The position numbers and the translations under genes were made by a program. The notes under the pieces are model-generated. The model worked only from the letters and a program-made list of their open reading frames with translations, was not told the DNA's origin and ran no database searches. DNA of 64,000 bases, taken from the NCBI GenBank assembly GCA_039090855.1, contig CM076999.1, positions 115,691,072 to 115,755,071 on the forward strand, in the 5' to 3' direction. Positions 33,030 to 42,862 of this stretch are shown in pieces. Position 1 is the first letter of the stretch. Every line of letters begins with the position of its first letter. This DNA is from Macrothele yani. Taxonomy: Eukaryota; Arthropoda; Arachnida; Araneae; Macrothelidae.

Positions 33030-33770
33030 TGCAACTACCCCATCGAAGCGGCAAAGTATGATCCAGGAACTTGCTGACAAGGGTAAAGAAGTGGGATTAA
33101 AAATGAACTTTCAGAAGACAAAAGTGATGTACAATGCTTTTACAAGAAATTAAGATTTATCGATTGATGGGGAAAAGCTGGAGATAACAGACACGTACGC
33201 TTATCTTGGACAGCAGATATCAAGTGAGGGTCACATTGATGAAGAAATTAATCGGCGTACAAAACTTGCCTGGAGAGCTTTTGGAAGAAACAGCATAATT
33301 TTCAAGAGCAATATGCCATTATGTCTTAAAAGAAAAGTGTTGATCAATGCATCTTTCCAGTGCTTACGTGTGGTGCAGAGACATGGACCTTAGCTAAAAG
33401 AGACATACAAAGGCTGCAGACAACTCAAAAAACCACGGAGAGATGCATGCTTGGTGTAACCAGGAGAGATAAGAAGAGGAACTCGTGGATCAGAAAAATG
33501 ACAAGAGTGGAAGACATCATGATCAGAGTAAAATCCCTGAAATGGCAATGGGCTGGACATATTGCCAGAAGGACAGACCATCGATGGACAGCTGAAATTT
33601 TAGACTGGATTCCAAGGGACAGGAAAAGATCCAAAAGAAGACCACATGGCAGATGGGTGGATGAAATTCGAAAGTATGCGGGAGTAACATGGAAGAGACT
33701 GGCACAAGACAGACCGTTGTGGAAGAAACTTGGGGAGACTTTCGTCCAGCAGTGGATTGATGATGATGAT
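33030..33770 (+). mobile_element. 5'-truncated RTE fragment (copy 3)
   Basis: It corresponds to the last quarter of the RTE ORF, from the region after the FADD box to the end. From 33360 it reads GAETWTLAKRDIQRLQTTQK, later WQWAGHIARRTDHRW and LGETFVQQW, then a (GAT)n tail at 33757-33770. One stop (at 33151, NE(*)DLS in place of NEDLS) and a 1-base deletion near 33341 separate the parts. 5' truncation is usual for LINE insertions. Confidence 0.92.
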
Positions 33771-34384
33771 GATTACATGTGTAGGCAGAAATGCCAAACC
33801 TAGAGACTCCATATCAGGAGTGTTAAGGTAAATTTCAGATCGATATCCCTTCGACTTGAAGGCTTGACCGTTTGCTATTTTATTATTTTGATTTCATTTT
33901 ATTGATTTGAATCACGATTCACTAAGAAGAGTGGCTGCCCACCTTTCTCAGCTTATCAAGTGACAACTGGAAATGCTGACAGAATACTTCAGAGCAGATT
34001 TATGCTTCTGACAAGTAAAAGTGCAATATCCCAAAGTATTCCAAGAAATGAAACTGTGAGTTACAGCTTTTATCTATATAATATTTTACCTTAATTTTTT
34101 TAATATTCAGTGACATTTAACCGTGATAATAATTCAAGCTCAAACAATGATGATTAAGTTTCCCACAAGCACTTCGATATTAATACAACGTGAGAAACAG
34201 TACAAAATACAACAATTTTATATTTGAAAGATATATACAATAAATCTTATCACCACATAATGAAGTTCAACACCGAAGTGTGTTTGAAGAACTAATTAAA
34301 TTTCAGGAGTTTTGCGCATAACTTCAGGATAAACGTAGAAATCAAGCAAAAACACACAAAGTCACGTATGGTAAAAAGGTTTGT
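33771..34384. other. Intron sequence, nothing recognised
   Basis: AT-rich spacer without ORF or clear repeat. It may include the 3' tail of the following Penelope-like element (about 34300-34384). Confidence 0.5.
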
Positions 34385-35136
34385 ATAGCGGTAGCTTTCG
34401 GTCATCCTATGACCTTGATCACCCGCGATCGACTAGATGGGCTAGTTGCCAGAACTACAATTTGAAATTGGGGTGCTGGAACTGTTGCCAGATTTTAGGA
34501 GAGAAATCCAAACAAATGGGATTTGGTGAGGGGTCTCTGAATTGCAGTTTTTGGTGAACAAAGTTTCAGTGCTTTCTTGGAAATGCAGAGATGCTTTGTT
34601 GATGAATGGGGCAGCTTCTTTTTTTTTTTTTTTTTTTTTTGTCTCATTCCAAAGGGGAACTGCAGAGGTGTCTTCAAGGGTTAGGCAGATAATGCTGTCT
34701 TTGGAAGACCATTGGAAACATCTTTTTTGTGTTCATTAATTCTTGTATTGATGCTTCGGTATATGCTTCCAATATACACTGAGAGACCAGAGGAAGTTAA
34801 AATGGGAATAGCATAAACTTCATGGGCATCCAGTGGGGAGACAGAATCCCTGTTTTTAAGCAGGCACTTTATTGCAGGAGGGTTTGGTTTTCCTGTGAAA
34901 ATGTAGCCCGTAGTTTTGAAGAGTTTACATATCTTGTAAGAGTAGGTAGGATCCATGGAAAGGGATGAAACCAATGAATTGTGGCTTTTTCATTAGTATT
35001 GGTGTGAGAGCAGACAAATTTTTCAAATGGGAATTTTGGAGGAATTTCTCAATGGTAGAAAGTGGAAACTGATGTGCTTCAGCAATTTTCTTTATGGTGT
35101 CAATTTCTTCATTGAAGGAAGATTCAGTTTTGCAGA
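34385..35136 (-). mobile_element. Penelope-like element, 5'-truncated (copy 2)
   Basis: On the minus strand, from 35136, it gives a Penelope ORF: TESSFNEEIDTIKKIAEAH, FIPFHGSYSYKICKLFKTTG, then the GIY-YIG block EVYAIPILTSSGLSVYIGSI and RSINTRINEHKKDV. A frameshift follows near 34680, and a poly-A-like run lies at 34619-34640. The 3' arm contains a hammerhead-like motif. At 35136 it meets, head to head, a plus-strand fragment of the same kind of ORF. Confidence 0.8.
34393..34424 (-). ncRNA. Hammerhead-like motif with swapped core pair
   Basis: The minus strand reads GGTGATCA, stem II AGGTCATAGGATGACC, then GAAAGC. Compared with CUGANGA, the first core base is G and the sixth is C, so the C3-G8 core pair would be replaced by G-C. 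Position at the 3' end of a Penelope-like element supports a hammerhead origin. Confidence 0.5.
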
Positions 35137-35300
35137 CAAAAAAGATGTTTCCAATGGTCTTCCAAAGGCAGCTTTATCTGCTCTAACCCTTGAAGACACC
35201 ACTGCAGTTCCCCTTTGGAAAGAGACAAAAAATGTTGCCCCATTCATCAATAAAGCATTGGAACACGTAACGAACAAAAATGATTTTTGAAAATAACGTG
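35136..35300 (+). pseudogene. Penelope-like ORF fragment, inverted relative to neighbour
   Basis: The plus strand reads DKKDVSNGLPKAALSALTLE then DTTAVPLWKETKNVAPFINK, the same segment as in the minus-strand element next to it (KKDVSNGLPKTALSA). The head-to-head junction is at about 35136. It may be an inverted duplication made during retrotransposition, or a second insertion. Confidence 0.75.
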
Positions 35301-35510
35301 GGTGACATCATGAGCATATCACGTGAATTTTTATAACTTAATCATACGGTGCATCGCGGTGTGTTTCCATCTTTCAGTAATGCATGCCAAACCATTGGTT
35401 GTTCAGTATAGACCATATCATTGCATGCCAGTTTGCTGGATAGGATTGCGATTGTTTTCCTCATGGCAGTCTCTTTTAAAGTTCATGTAAGGGCAATTCT
35501 TCTGATACTA
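35261..35510. repeat. Left arm of a ~250-bp inverted repeat (Penelope cluster)
   Basis: GGAACACGTAACGAACAAAAA onward is matched in reverse complement at 37870-38128. Examples are ACGTGGGTGACATCAT, CCAAACCATTGGT and GGGCAATTCTTCT. The right arm ends exactly at the border of the mariner (37869). Divergence is ~20%. Confidence 0.8.
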
Positions 35511-35559
35511 TTCCATTGAGGAGCTGCCAGTGAATGCGTGACTTCTCTGGCAAGGGCTG

Positions 35560-35722
35560 TATTCTACATGTCCTGGTTGACGCTTCGCATGTGTTCTTTA
35601 CATCTACGCTATACCGTTGGTACAATCTGACAACACGGAAAAGATATGTATTGGAATGACAAAGCGACCCTTGGACACTAGATGTAAAGAACATGTTTGA
35701 AGTGTCTCCTGTATGGAATAGT
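35560..35722 (+). pseudogene. Second-type GIY-YIG fragment (Penelope-like)
   Basis: In one frame it reads DNTEKICIGMTKRPLDTRCK followed by EHV, a GIY-YIG endonuclease block of a Penelope-like element different from the neighbours. It is interrupted by the mariner at 35724. TTCTTTACATCTA near 35595 and TAGATGTAAAGAAC near 35680 form a short inverted repeat. Confidence 0.6.
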
Positions 35723-35918
35723 ACAGGGTGTGCCATATAAAAGAGGCCCGAGTATAGTGAACGACAACAGTCAGGCAATGTTACTATACATGGTAAAGAA
35801 TAGTTGAAATGACAGAAAACAGGAATAATTTACCTGCGTTTACAGCAATTGCTTAAAGTGCTGTCCTCCGACATTAAGACACAGCTGCACACCACGGAAC
35901 ATGTTGTTCGTAACACAT

Positions 35919-37675
35919 CACAACTCATTGGCAGTAATCTGGGCTATAGCATCCATAATGTTCACTTTTAATTCGTCAAGGGTGTGCGGAATAGCTGCAT
36001 ACACTTTCCCTTTCAATGCTCCCCACAGATAAAAGTCATAGGTGGAGAGATTGGGTGATCTGGGTGGCCATAGTCCCTTTGATACAGTTCTGCCCTCCCC
36101 AGACACTTCATGCACAGCACGTAGACTGTTCCGCGCAGTATATGCCATTGCACCATCCTGCTGAAAGAAAGCATGTTCCCTCTTCTTCTGTAAGTGTGGC
36201 AACAAATGGGTTGAACAGTTGCTGAACGTAGTGCTCCAAGTTGATGGTGTCAGTGAAAAATAATGGGCCGACTATCCTCTTTGCAGACACAGCACACCAA
36301 ACACCTATCTTTTGGTCGTACAGAGGAGTCTCCATTGTCCATCTGGGATTAGTGTCGGTCTAAATCCTGCTGTTTTGCACATTGACATACCTGGACAGAT
36401 GAAAACATTCTTCATCTGTCATGTAATAAAGTGTTGGGTTCATTTCACCTCTGACAATAGTCTCTTGAAACCACGTACAATATTGCATAATCAGGAATTT
36501 TAAGTTCTTGGAGCACTATAACTTTGTACGGCCGAAAATGCAAATCCGCTTTAAGTATGTGTCGGTATGATGTGGCAGATATTCTCGTTGCAGACAATAA
36601 TCGGCGAATCGACTTCCGAGGGCTTTGTAATATCATCGTGCACAAATCCTTGATATTGTCTTCAGTACGAATTGTCTTGGGTTTGTTTCCTTGGTTTGTA
36701 CGCTCCTTGAAAACCTTGAAAAGTCCTTGAATAAAAAGTTCATTTTCAAGTCCTTGAAAGTACTTGAAACAGTTTAAGATTCCATAAATAGTACTTGATT
36801 TTTTTTTTAAGTAATGATATGAAAGATAATGTGTTAAATATGTAATTGTTTGTGCTAAAAAGATGTGTAGGAGATTTCTTTGTAGTTCTGATAAAGACAA
36901 CAAGCTGATCAAATAGTGCAGAACTTGCGTTCAACCCTGGGTAGTGTGTGGGCAGCTGGTATCTTGGCTATGATATCACTACAGAGTAAAGCGTCAGCCA
37001 TGTGAGTAAAATGAGTGGATTGATGTATTCGCAAATTGTGATGGGCTTCTGTTTACTGGGGTTAGGGACGTGGGCATGTTCTTGGCGGAGGGTGGAACTT
37101 CCAGTCTGGGATTCGTGCTTCACGCGTGGAACCTTAGTCTCCTGGCTGCATCAGAGCATCTAAGTCGTGCATCAAAAATAAAAAGTTAAAGCAAACAAAT
37201 AAGTGTCATACCAGCAGACAAATACGAAAATAAAGCACTGTTTCAAAATATTCCACAAAATAAAATGATTTTGAAAAATATCAGAACAGAGGAGCAATTC
37301 AAAGTTAATAAAATAAACCAACAGGGATAACAGGCAGGTCATTAAAAGTGTGCCCACCCCAGCTAAGATTAATGGTCTGAACTAATTTAAACACCTACCT
37401 ACTGACCGACCGACAGTACACGCATGTGATAATTCGGGTTTAAAAAGTCCTTGAAAAGTGCTTGAATTTATTTTGCTTGGAAGAGTACGAACCTTGGTTT
37501 CTTTTCCTGTTGTACACCGTGCACGTTTCACGAAATTTCCGCACTGTACCACTGATTTCGCTGGTGCTGCACAATATGGAAATTTTTCTGTAAATAACGC
37601 ATTTAAAACCTTGTATGAGTTATTTCTGAAGCACTGTTCCAAAATAAAAATCTGCTGTTCCGTACTTAAAACCAT
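35919..37675 (-). pseudogene. mariner transposase with DUF4817-like N-terminus, interrupted
   Basis: The N-terminus MVLSTEQQIFILEQCFRNNS (37675) is the DUF4817-type HTH found in a group of invertebrate mariner-like transposases. The frame is cut at 37496 by the MITE and resumes at 36689 (NKPKTIRTEDNIKDLC, then SIRRLLSATRIS). The catalytic part has FFQQDGAMAYTARNSL (second D, about 36130-36180) and PPRSPNLSTYDFYLWGALK (third D shifted to NLSTYD). The first D region near 36430 is decayed. Stops and a frameshift near 36110 kill it. Confidence 0.82.
36690..37496. mobile_element. Non-autonomous hAT-like element B (807 bp)
   Basis: The ends CTTGGTTTGTACGCTCC and, inward, CAAGGTTCGTACTCTTCC flank a body with AGTCCTTGAAAA repeats. 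GTTTC is duplicated at 36685-36689 and 37497-37501. It is the uninterrupted sister of element A (14978-23497) and supplies empty sites for the insertions in that copy. Its ends resemble those of the 7.5-kb hAT at 4766, which may have mobilised it. Confidence 0.85.
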
Positions 37676-37869
37676 TTCTGTTGCCTTTCTTCTCTCTTCA
37701 CTTACACTTATGACCGCGTACCTACACTGCTCTGGCTGTGACTAACCACTCTGGAGAATTCCTTTGCAGCTGCACACGCAGAAATTGGTTAAAGCGAAAC
37801 AAAGCGGTTTTAACTGGAAACCCACCTAACAACATCTGGCCACAGAGCCTCTTTTATATGGCGCACCTG

Positions 37870-38128
37870 CTATTAGAAGAATTGCCCCTTACACGAATTT
37901 CGAAGGGACTCAACTGCCAGCAGGGAAAAAGTCAAAATCTTATCCAGCAAATGGGCATGCAATAATATAATCTCTACTGAACTACCAATGGTTTGGTGTG
38001 CGTTATTAAATGATGGAAACATATCATGTCGCACCATATAATTGCATGATAGAAATTCATGTAATACATGTGCTTATGATGTCACCCACATTATTTTCAA
38101 AAATCATCTTTGTTCCTTACGTGTTCCA
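37870..38128. repeat. Right arm of the inverted repeat (Penelope cluster)
   Basis: Reverse complement of 35261-35510. It starts directly at the mariner border, so the mariner may have landed at the arm's inner edge. Confidence 0.8.
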
Positions 38129-38187
38129 ATTCCCTTCATTTTTATGTCTATGTCTACCATTGCCTTGAAAAGCCTCCTAGTGGAGTG

Positions 38188-38242
38188 TGTTTATTTTTGT
38201 GGTGTAGTTATCTTTGTGCTTACTACACCACAAAAATAAACG
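38188..38242. repeat. Perfect 20-bp stem hairpin
   Basis: GTTTATTTTTGTGGTGTAGT is followed after a 13-nt loop by its exact reverse complement. It is isolated in AT-rich intron sequence. A Helitron 3' hairpin or a short palindromic duplication are options; no CTRR end was seen next to it. Confidence 0.85.
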
Positions 38243-38439
38243 GATTTAATATGCTATATGCGTTTCATGAGAAAAAACACAGTCGCATATCGTGTTATTT
38301 CACTGCTAATCACTGCAAGTTGTATTATTCATACATGAGATTCTTCTGTACATTCACAGAATTCCACTTTTTTTTTTGTCATCATTTGGGCCATTTTCAA
38401 GATCAATGCAAAACTAAAGAGAAATTTGGAGGTGGTAAT

Positions 38440-38960
38440 TTTTCCTCCGGGGATTTTCGAAAACGGAAGTTAAATAAAGTGAAGATTTTCCCCGTGATTT
38501 TAATTTCTTTTTCCCCGTGATGCTTCTTCTGCCCAGTATTGTTAAATATTTTGTTCCATAAATTTTTGTATTTCAGCTTGAAAATGGGAAGAGTTTTCCG
38601 AGAACGGTAGTTAGATGGCGCGAAAATTTCCCTGTAATCTTCAGGCACGAGATTCTTCCATTTGTGTGGTTTTCAAAATAGAAGCATAACTGAACAGATG
38701 GGGGGGGGGTCGTTTTCCATCTGAGGAGGACAGAATTCCGATTTTCAAAATTTTCGAAAACAGAAGTTAGATGGAGTAAAGATTTCTCCGGTAAACATAT
38801 TTTTTCTCTCGCGACGTTTCTTTTGTGCAGTATTATTGTTAAATATCGTTTTATTCTACAGAAATTTGCATTTTAGCTTGAAAATGTAGGAAAATTTTCC
38901 CAAACGGAAGTCCGATAGAGCATAGATTTCCCCGTAATCGTAATTTTTTTCCCTACGGTG
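38440..38960 (+). repeat. Degenerate tandem repeat, ~145-155 bp, four units
   Basis: The motif GAAAACGGAAGTTAGATGG with a following AGATTTCCCCGTAATC recurs at about 38458, 38602, 38757 and 38898, each followed by GTTAAATAT(C)GTT and CAGCTTGAAAAT-type blocks. Units are strongly diverged. No coding sense. Confidence 0.75.
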
Positions 38961-39211
38961 TTCCCTCTAACCTGCGTTATTGAATGTCAATAACGTTATA
39001 TTTTGAATGCAGGTGTGTTGCAGTTTCATATTTATGTAAATAAATTACAGTTAACTATTCCATCTTGCTCATGCTGTGATGTTCACACTGTTTCACCACT
39101 TGTTCTGAATTTTCACCCGGTTCAAAAGTTCAGCTTTTTTTCTTCTTCCTCAGTCTCATGTATGATTATTGTTGTGGAGTTCCAAGGACAGAAGAATATC
39201 ACTTCTTTAAT

Positions 39212-39258
39212 TATGTTATAGACTGTGATGAAAGGTGTTTTCTCAAAAGCTGAGAAAA
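39212..39258 (+). pseudogene. zw10: Degraded copy of the zw10 exon start
   Basis: ATAGACTGTGATGAAAGGTG and TTTTCTCAAAAGCTGAGAAAA match the start of the exon at 47111 (ATAGACTGTGATGAAGGTG, TTTTCCCAAAAGCTGAAAAA) with one inserted base and about three substitutions. It lies in the same intron, 8 kb upstream. The insertion breaks the frame. No further exon sequence follows. Confidence 0.7.
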
Positions 39259-39420
39259 GTCCAGAAATTGAAACCATATGTAGTTTTACAGTCAGCAATG
39301 GAATGCATGCCTCTGGTGTTTAGTGAGAAAGGGCGAAAACTTCAGCAAAAGGACCACGGCAGAATCACTAAATTTCTCAAATATCAATTTCTTCATTATC
39401 ATCGTAAAACTTGAGATATA

Positions 39421-40614
39421 CAGTGAAGTGCCAGAAAAACTGGTAGGTCCCCCATGGCAGTGCTGGACTGCAGAAATACGACAGGGCATGGACTCCATTA
39501 GCTTCTGAAAATATGCTGTAGGCAATGCACACCATTCTTCCTGCAGAGCGTTCCACAATTCGGGTGTATTCCGAGGTCTCGGATTCCTGTGTTCGATAGC
39601 ATGGCATCCCAAATGTGTTCCTATCACGTTCAGATCTGGGGACTTGGGTGAGATGGCAACACCCCAAACTCAGATGAATGCTCCTCTAATCATAATGTGG
39701 CGTCCCGACACTTGTGTGGAGGTGCATTGTGCTGTTGGAACAGGCCCAACCCATCAGCATGAATGCAGGACATGAACGGGTGTACCTCGTCACAAAGGAT
39801 GCGCACATAGCGTTGGCCGGTCACAGACGTTTGTAGACATACCAGGGGTCCCAGTGAATTCCAGCTTAACACACCCCATATCATTACAGGCCCCACCACC
39901 AGCCGGTACAGTTCCCTGTTGACAGGCGGGATCCATGGCTTCATGGAGTTTGCACCACACACGAATCCTTCCATCTGCCCGATACAGTTGGAAATGCGAC
40001 TCGTCAGACCAGGCTACTTGTTTCCAGTCATCAAGTATCCAGTGGCGGTGTTGCCGTGCCCAAGTGAGCCGCATAGCTCTGTGACGTGCGCCCATCAAGG
40101 GGACTGGAGTTAGGCTTCAGCTCCCAAGGCCCATATCGTGCAGGGTACGTTGCACAGTCCGGACGCTGATGCTTGTTGAGGCTCCAGCATTGAATTCCGA
40201 TGATACCTGCGAGAGTGTTGCACGCCTGTCGCGTGAAACGATTCTTTACAGCCGACGATGGTCACGTTCACCCAATGTCCTTTTACGGCCACGCTGGTGT
40301 CGTAGGTTGGAGGTTTTGCCAGAATTCTTGTAGTCACAGTACACCCTTGCAATGGTCGTCCGTGAAAATCCGAACTTCGTTTCTACCTCTGAAATACTAT
40401 GGCCCATCTCACGAGCTCCAACTATGACACTGCGTTGAAAATCGCTTAAATGGTTATTACTTGTCATTCTCAGGCTGAAAACATCTCTGACAGCTGACAA
40501 GGATGTCTATCGCTTTATATACGCACTGGCGGATGCAACCGAGTACGTGCATGGGTGATGTTGCTATTTATTTTGCATAAGCTCGTCTGTGCCAGTTTTT
40601 CTGGCACTTCAGTG
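39421..40614 (-). mobile_element. Tc1-like element (family III), copy 2
   Basis: The ends CAGTGAAGTGCCAGAAAAAC and CTGGCACTTCAGTG are flanked by TA (39419-39420, 40615-40616). It is clearly related to 22210-23424, with several small deletions in this copy. Confidence 0.92.
39450..40480 (-). pseudogene. Tc1-family transposase (family III copy 2)
   Basis: HTH start MTSNNHLSDFQRSVIVG and ISEVETKFGFSRTTIA; catalytic VAWSDESHFQLYRADGR (about 39965-40020); GLFQQHNAPPHKC with His in place of the second catalytic Asp (about 39710-39750); remnant SERDRNTFGMPCYRTQE where the Glu block is deleted and shifted. Several frameshifts. It cannot be active even if joined, because the second D is lost. Confidence 0.87.
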
Positions 40615-40905
40615 TACTCTTTTGTGCATTGAACATTCTGCAGACAGACCCTTAAAACGGAAATGTAAAGCATGTAAAAAAGTAAAAAAGGATTCATATT
40701 TTTTAACGTAAAAAAATAAGTGTTCTGATTTGTTACCTTAACAGATACATTATCCTGGGCATCCAGCTTTTGGGGGGGCTAAGTTTGAGGAGCATTTGTG
40801 AGGTGTTTATGTACATTCAACGTAAAGTAAGTGTATGTACAAGAGAATGAACTATTCACCTTTAACTTATGTAGGTGTTTTTGTCTTCGAGATTTGCAGA
40901 ACAAA
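40615..40905. other. Intron sequence, nothing recognised
   Basis: Spacer between a Tc1 end and a mariner start. It probably includes the mariner's left terminal region, but no matching inverted end was found. Confidence 0.4.
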
Positions 40906-42270
40906 ATGAGTTACAAAACCCGAGGAGAGCCATGTTTGTCATTGTATGCTGTACGAATTTCACAAGGGGAACAATGCAACCATGGCCACCAATACCATTT
41001 GCGCTGTTTATCCGAATGCGTTAAATGTCCGCAAGTGCTAGCGTTGGTTCGCCCAATTTTGGTCAGGCAATTTTGACCTCTGATGCCCCTCGTGCAAGAA
41101 GGCCCATGGAGCTGGGCAATGACCTGCTGCATGCATCCATTGAGGCAGATCCTCGTCAAACCATTGATGAATTATCCCAACACCTTAATGCATCATGGTC
41201 TACTGTTCAAGAGCACCTGCAACAGATAGGGAAGGTTTATAGACAAGGAGTTTGGGTCCCACAGCAACTTTCACCTGACAACGAAGCCCAGTGTTCCATC
41301 ATCTGCAACTCTTTGCTCAGCCGACGAGAAAAGGATCCATTCCTTCATCAAATTGTCACTGGAGATGAAAAGTGGGTTTTACATGAACAACAAATGCAAA
41401 AACCAGTGGCTTTCTCCAGGTCAGACACCAGTTCCTATGCCAAAACCAGGCCTACACCCCAAAAGGTTTTGCTATGAGTTTGGTGGACTACCGCTGGCAT
41501 AGCTCACTTTGAGCTCTTGGAACCCGGAAGAGACTGTTACGGCAGACCTCTATTTGTGATCATATGTAGAGGATTTTAGGAAGGGAGTATCTGACCCCAG
41601 GTCTTAAACAACCCTTAGATATAGGAAGCTAGGAGATTTGGGCTAGAATGCCCGATAGTAAAGTGACACGAAAGCGAAATAGAAAGGGGGAGGAAGACGC
41701 CCTTATTTATTACCGGGGGGCCAGTACCCGGGGTCCGACGGCTTAATGTGCCCATCCGACACACTGCAGATATTTAGTGGATCGAGCGTTCGTACCTGCC
41801 TGGGATCGAACCTGAGGTCCTTTCCGTGGTAGTCACGAACGTTGCCCCCCCCCCCTAGGCCACCCGCAGCCCCAGACCTCTATTTGTCAACAACTGAACC
41901 ATTTGAAGGAAGCTCTTACTGTAAAACATCCAGCGTTGGTCAAAAAAAAAAAAAAGGTGTCATACTCCAGCATGACAACGTGCGACCTCACACAGTGAGA
42001 CGAACCCAGCAGACGATCAGATATTTGGGCTGAGAAGTTCTGCCCCATCCTCCTTATTCCCCTGACATTGCACCATCTGATTATCATTTGTTCAGATCTC
42101 TGCAGCACTTTCTTAATGGGAAAAGATTCCTCAATATCAATGATGTCAAAACGGGGCTCTCGGACTTCTTTGCATCACAGCCAACGTCTTTTTATAAAGA
42201 CGGCATTGAAAGTTTGGTTTCACGATGGGCAAGTGTGATCGATAATGATGGTGATTACATAATTGATTAA
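40906..42270 (+). pseudogene. mariner transposase (DD34D), SINE-interrupted
   Basis: Start ATG at 40906. In shifted frames it reads CMLYEFHKGNNATMATNTIC and WFAQFWSGNFDLSDAPRARR, then SWSTVQEHLQQIGKVYRQGV. First catalytic block IVTGDEKWVLHEQQ (about 41355-41395). The SINE enters at 41558. Second block GVILQHDNVRPHT (about 41955-41995), third YSPDIAPSDYHLF (about 42056-42095). The C-terminus DNDGDYIID ends at 42270. Frame changes near 41000, 41085 and 42030 besides the insertion. The D triad itself is present. Confidence 0.88.
41558..41872 (-). mobile_element. tRNA-derived SINE with 15-bp target duplication
   Basis: CAGACCTCTATTTGT flanks the insert (41543-41557 and 41873-41887). On the minus strand the head (41872 down) shows a pol III A box TGGCCTAGGGGG and, ~50 nt later, a B box GGTTCGATCCC (reverse complement at 41802-41812). 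A C-run near 41846-41857 lengthens the A box region. The 3' part (41560-41700) is a body shared with 42741-42862. Internal promoters imply pol III transcription; mobilisation would depend on a LINE. Confidence 0.9.
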
Positions 42271-42740
42271 GAAATAAATTTCTTCTGTTACAAACAGTGT
42301 TTCTCTTCTTTTTCAAAAACGACATTACTTTCTGGGGTCCCCAATATGTGCTGCCCAGTTCAGAAATGTTCGTACTTTGGAATGTTCTCATCTTCCTAGA
42401 AGGATGAAAGCATGATGCTTACTAAGATCCTGTGGCTTATAGAACTTGCCCACACAGCTTTGATCTCATGGGTTAGGTGCCACTGACCTCATGTGCTTTC
42501 CTGTTGATTATTCTCATCTTGAGTGTTACTAGTACCTTTGAAGACATTAGTTCTCTTTCAATTCTCACTGTCATTAAAGATGATGAATCTAAATACCACA
42601 TTGTATGCAGCCAGCTATGTTCTTTGGTCAACCTCCTCAGTGAAAATAATCAGCTTTGCTAACTCAACTGTCCGATTCCTTAGCTAGCTGTCCAGTTTTA
42701 TTTGTTACTATGCATTTTAGTCATGTTCTTGAAGCAAATT

Positions 42741-42862
42741 GTAGCTGTTGTAGAATATTTTAGGAAAGAAGTGTATGACCCCAAGTATTAAAACAGCCCT
42801 TGGAAGTAGGAAGCTAGAGGATTTGGACTAGGATGACTGATAGGAAAGACACATGGAGGTGA
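42741..42862 (-). mobile_element. SINE body fragment
   Basis: TTTTAGGAAAGAAGTGTATGACCCC… aligns with 41568-41690 of the SINE (TTTTAGGAAGGGAGTATCTG), including GGAAGCTAG and GATTTGG(A/G)CTAG. The tRNA-like head is missing or decayed after 42862. Confidence 0.7.

Larger units (their letters stand above)
35724..37869 (-). mobile_element. mariner-type element with DUF4817-like transposase, split by a hAT MITE
   Basis: The left end CAGGGTGTGCCATATAAAAG (preceded by TA) is mirrored at the right end (reverse complement of CTTTTATATGGCGCACCTG, ending 37869). Removing the hAT-like MITE at 36690-37496 leaves ~1.34 kb, the usual length. It sits in Penelope-derived sequence. Confidence 0.88.
40906..42345 (+). 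mobile_element. mariner element with SINE insertion
   Basis: The transposase region 40906-42270 is followed by a mariner-like right end (GACATTACTTTCTGGGGTCC near 42322-42341). A clear left TIR was not found. The SINE at 41558-41872 splits it with a perfect 15-bp duplication. Confidence 0.75.

Noticed and set aside
41802..41812. B box suggesting a tRNA gene
   Set aside because: No cloverleaf can be completed, and the 15-bp duplication plus body show a SINE.
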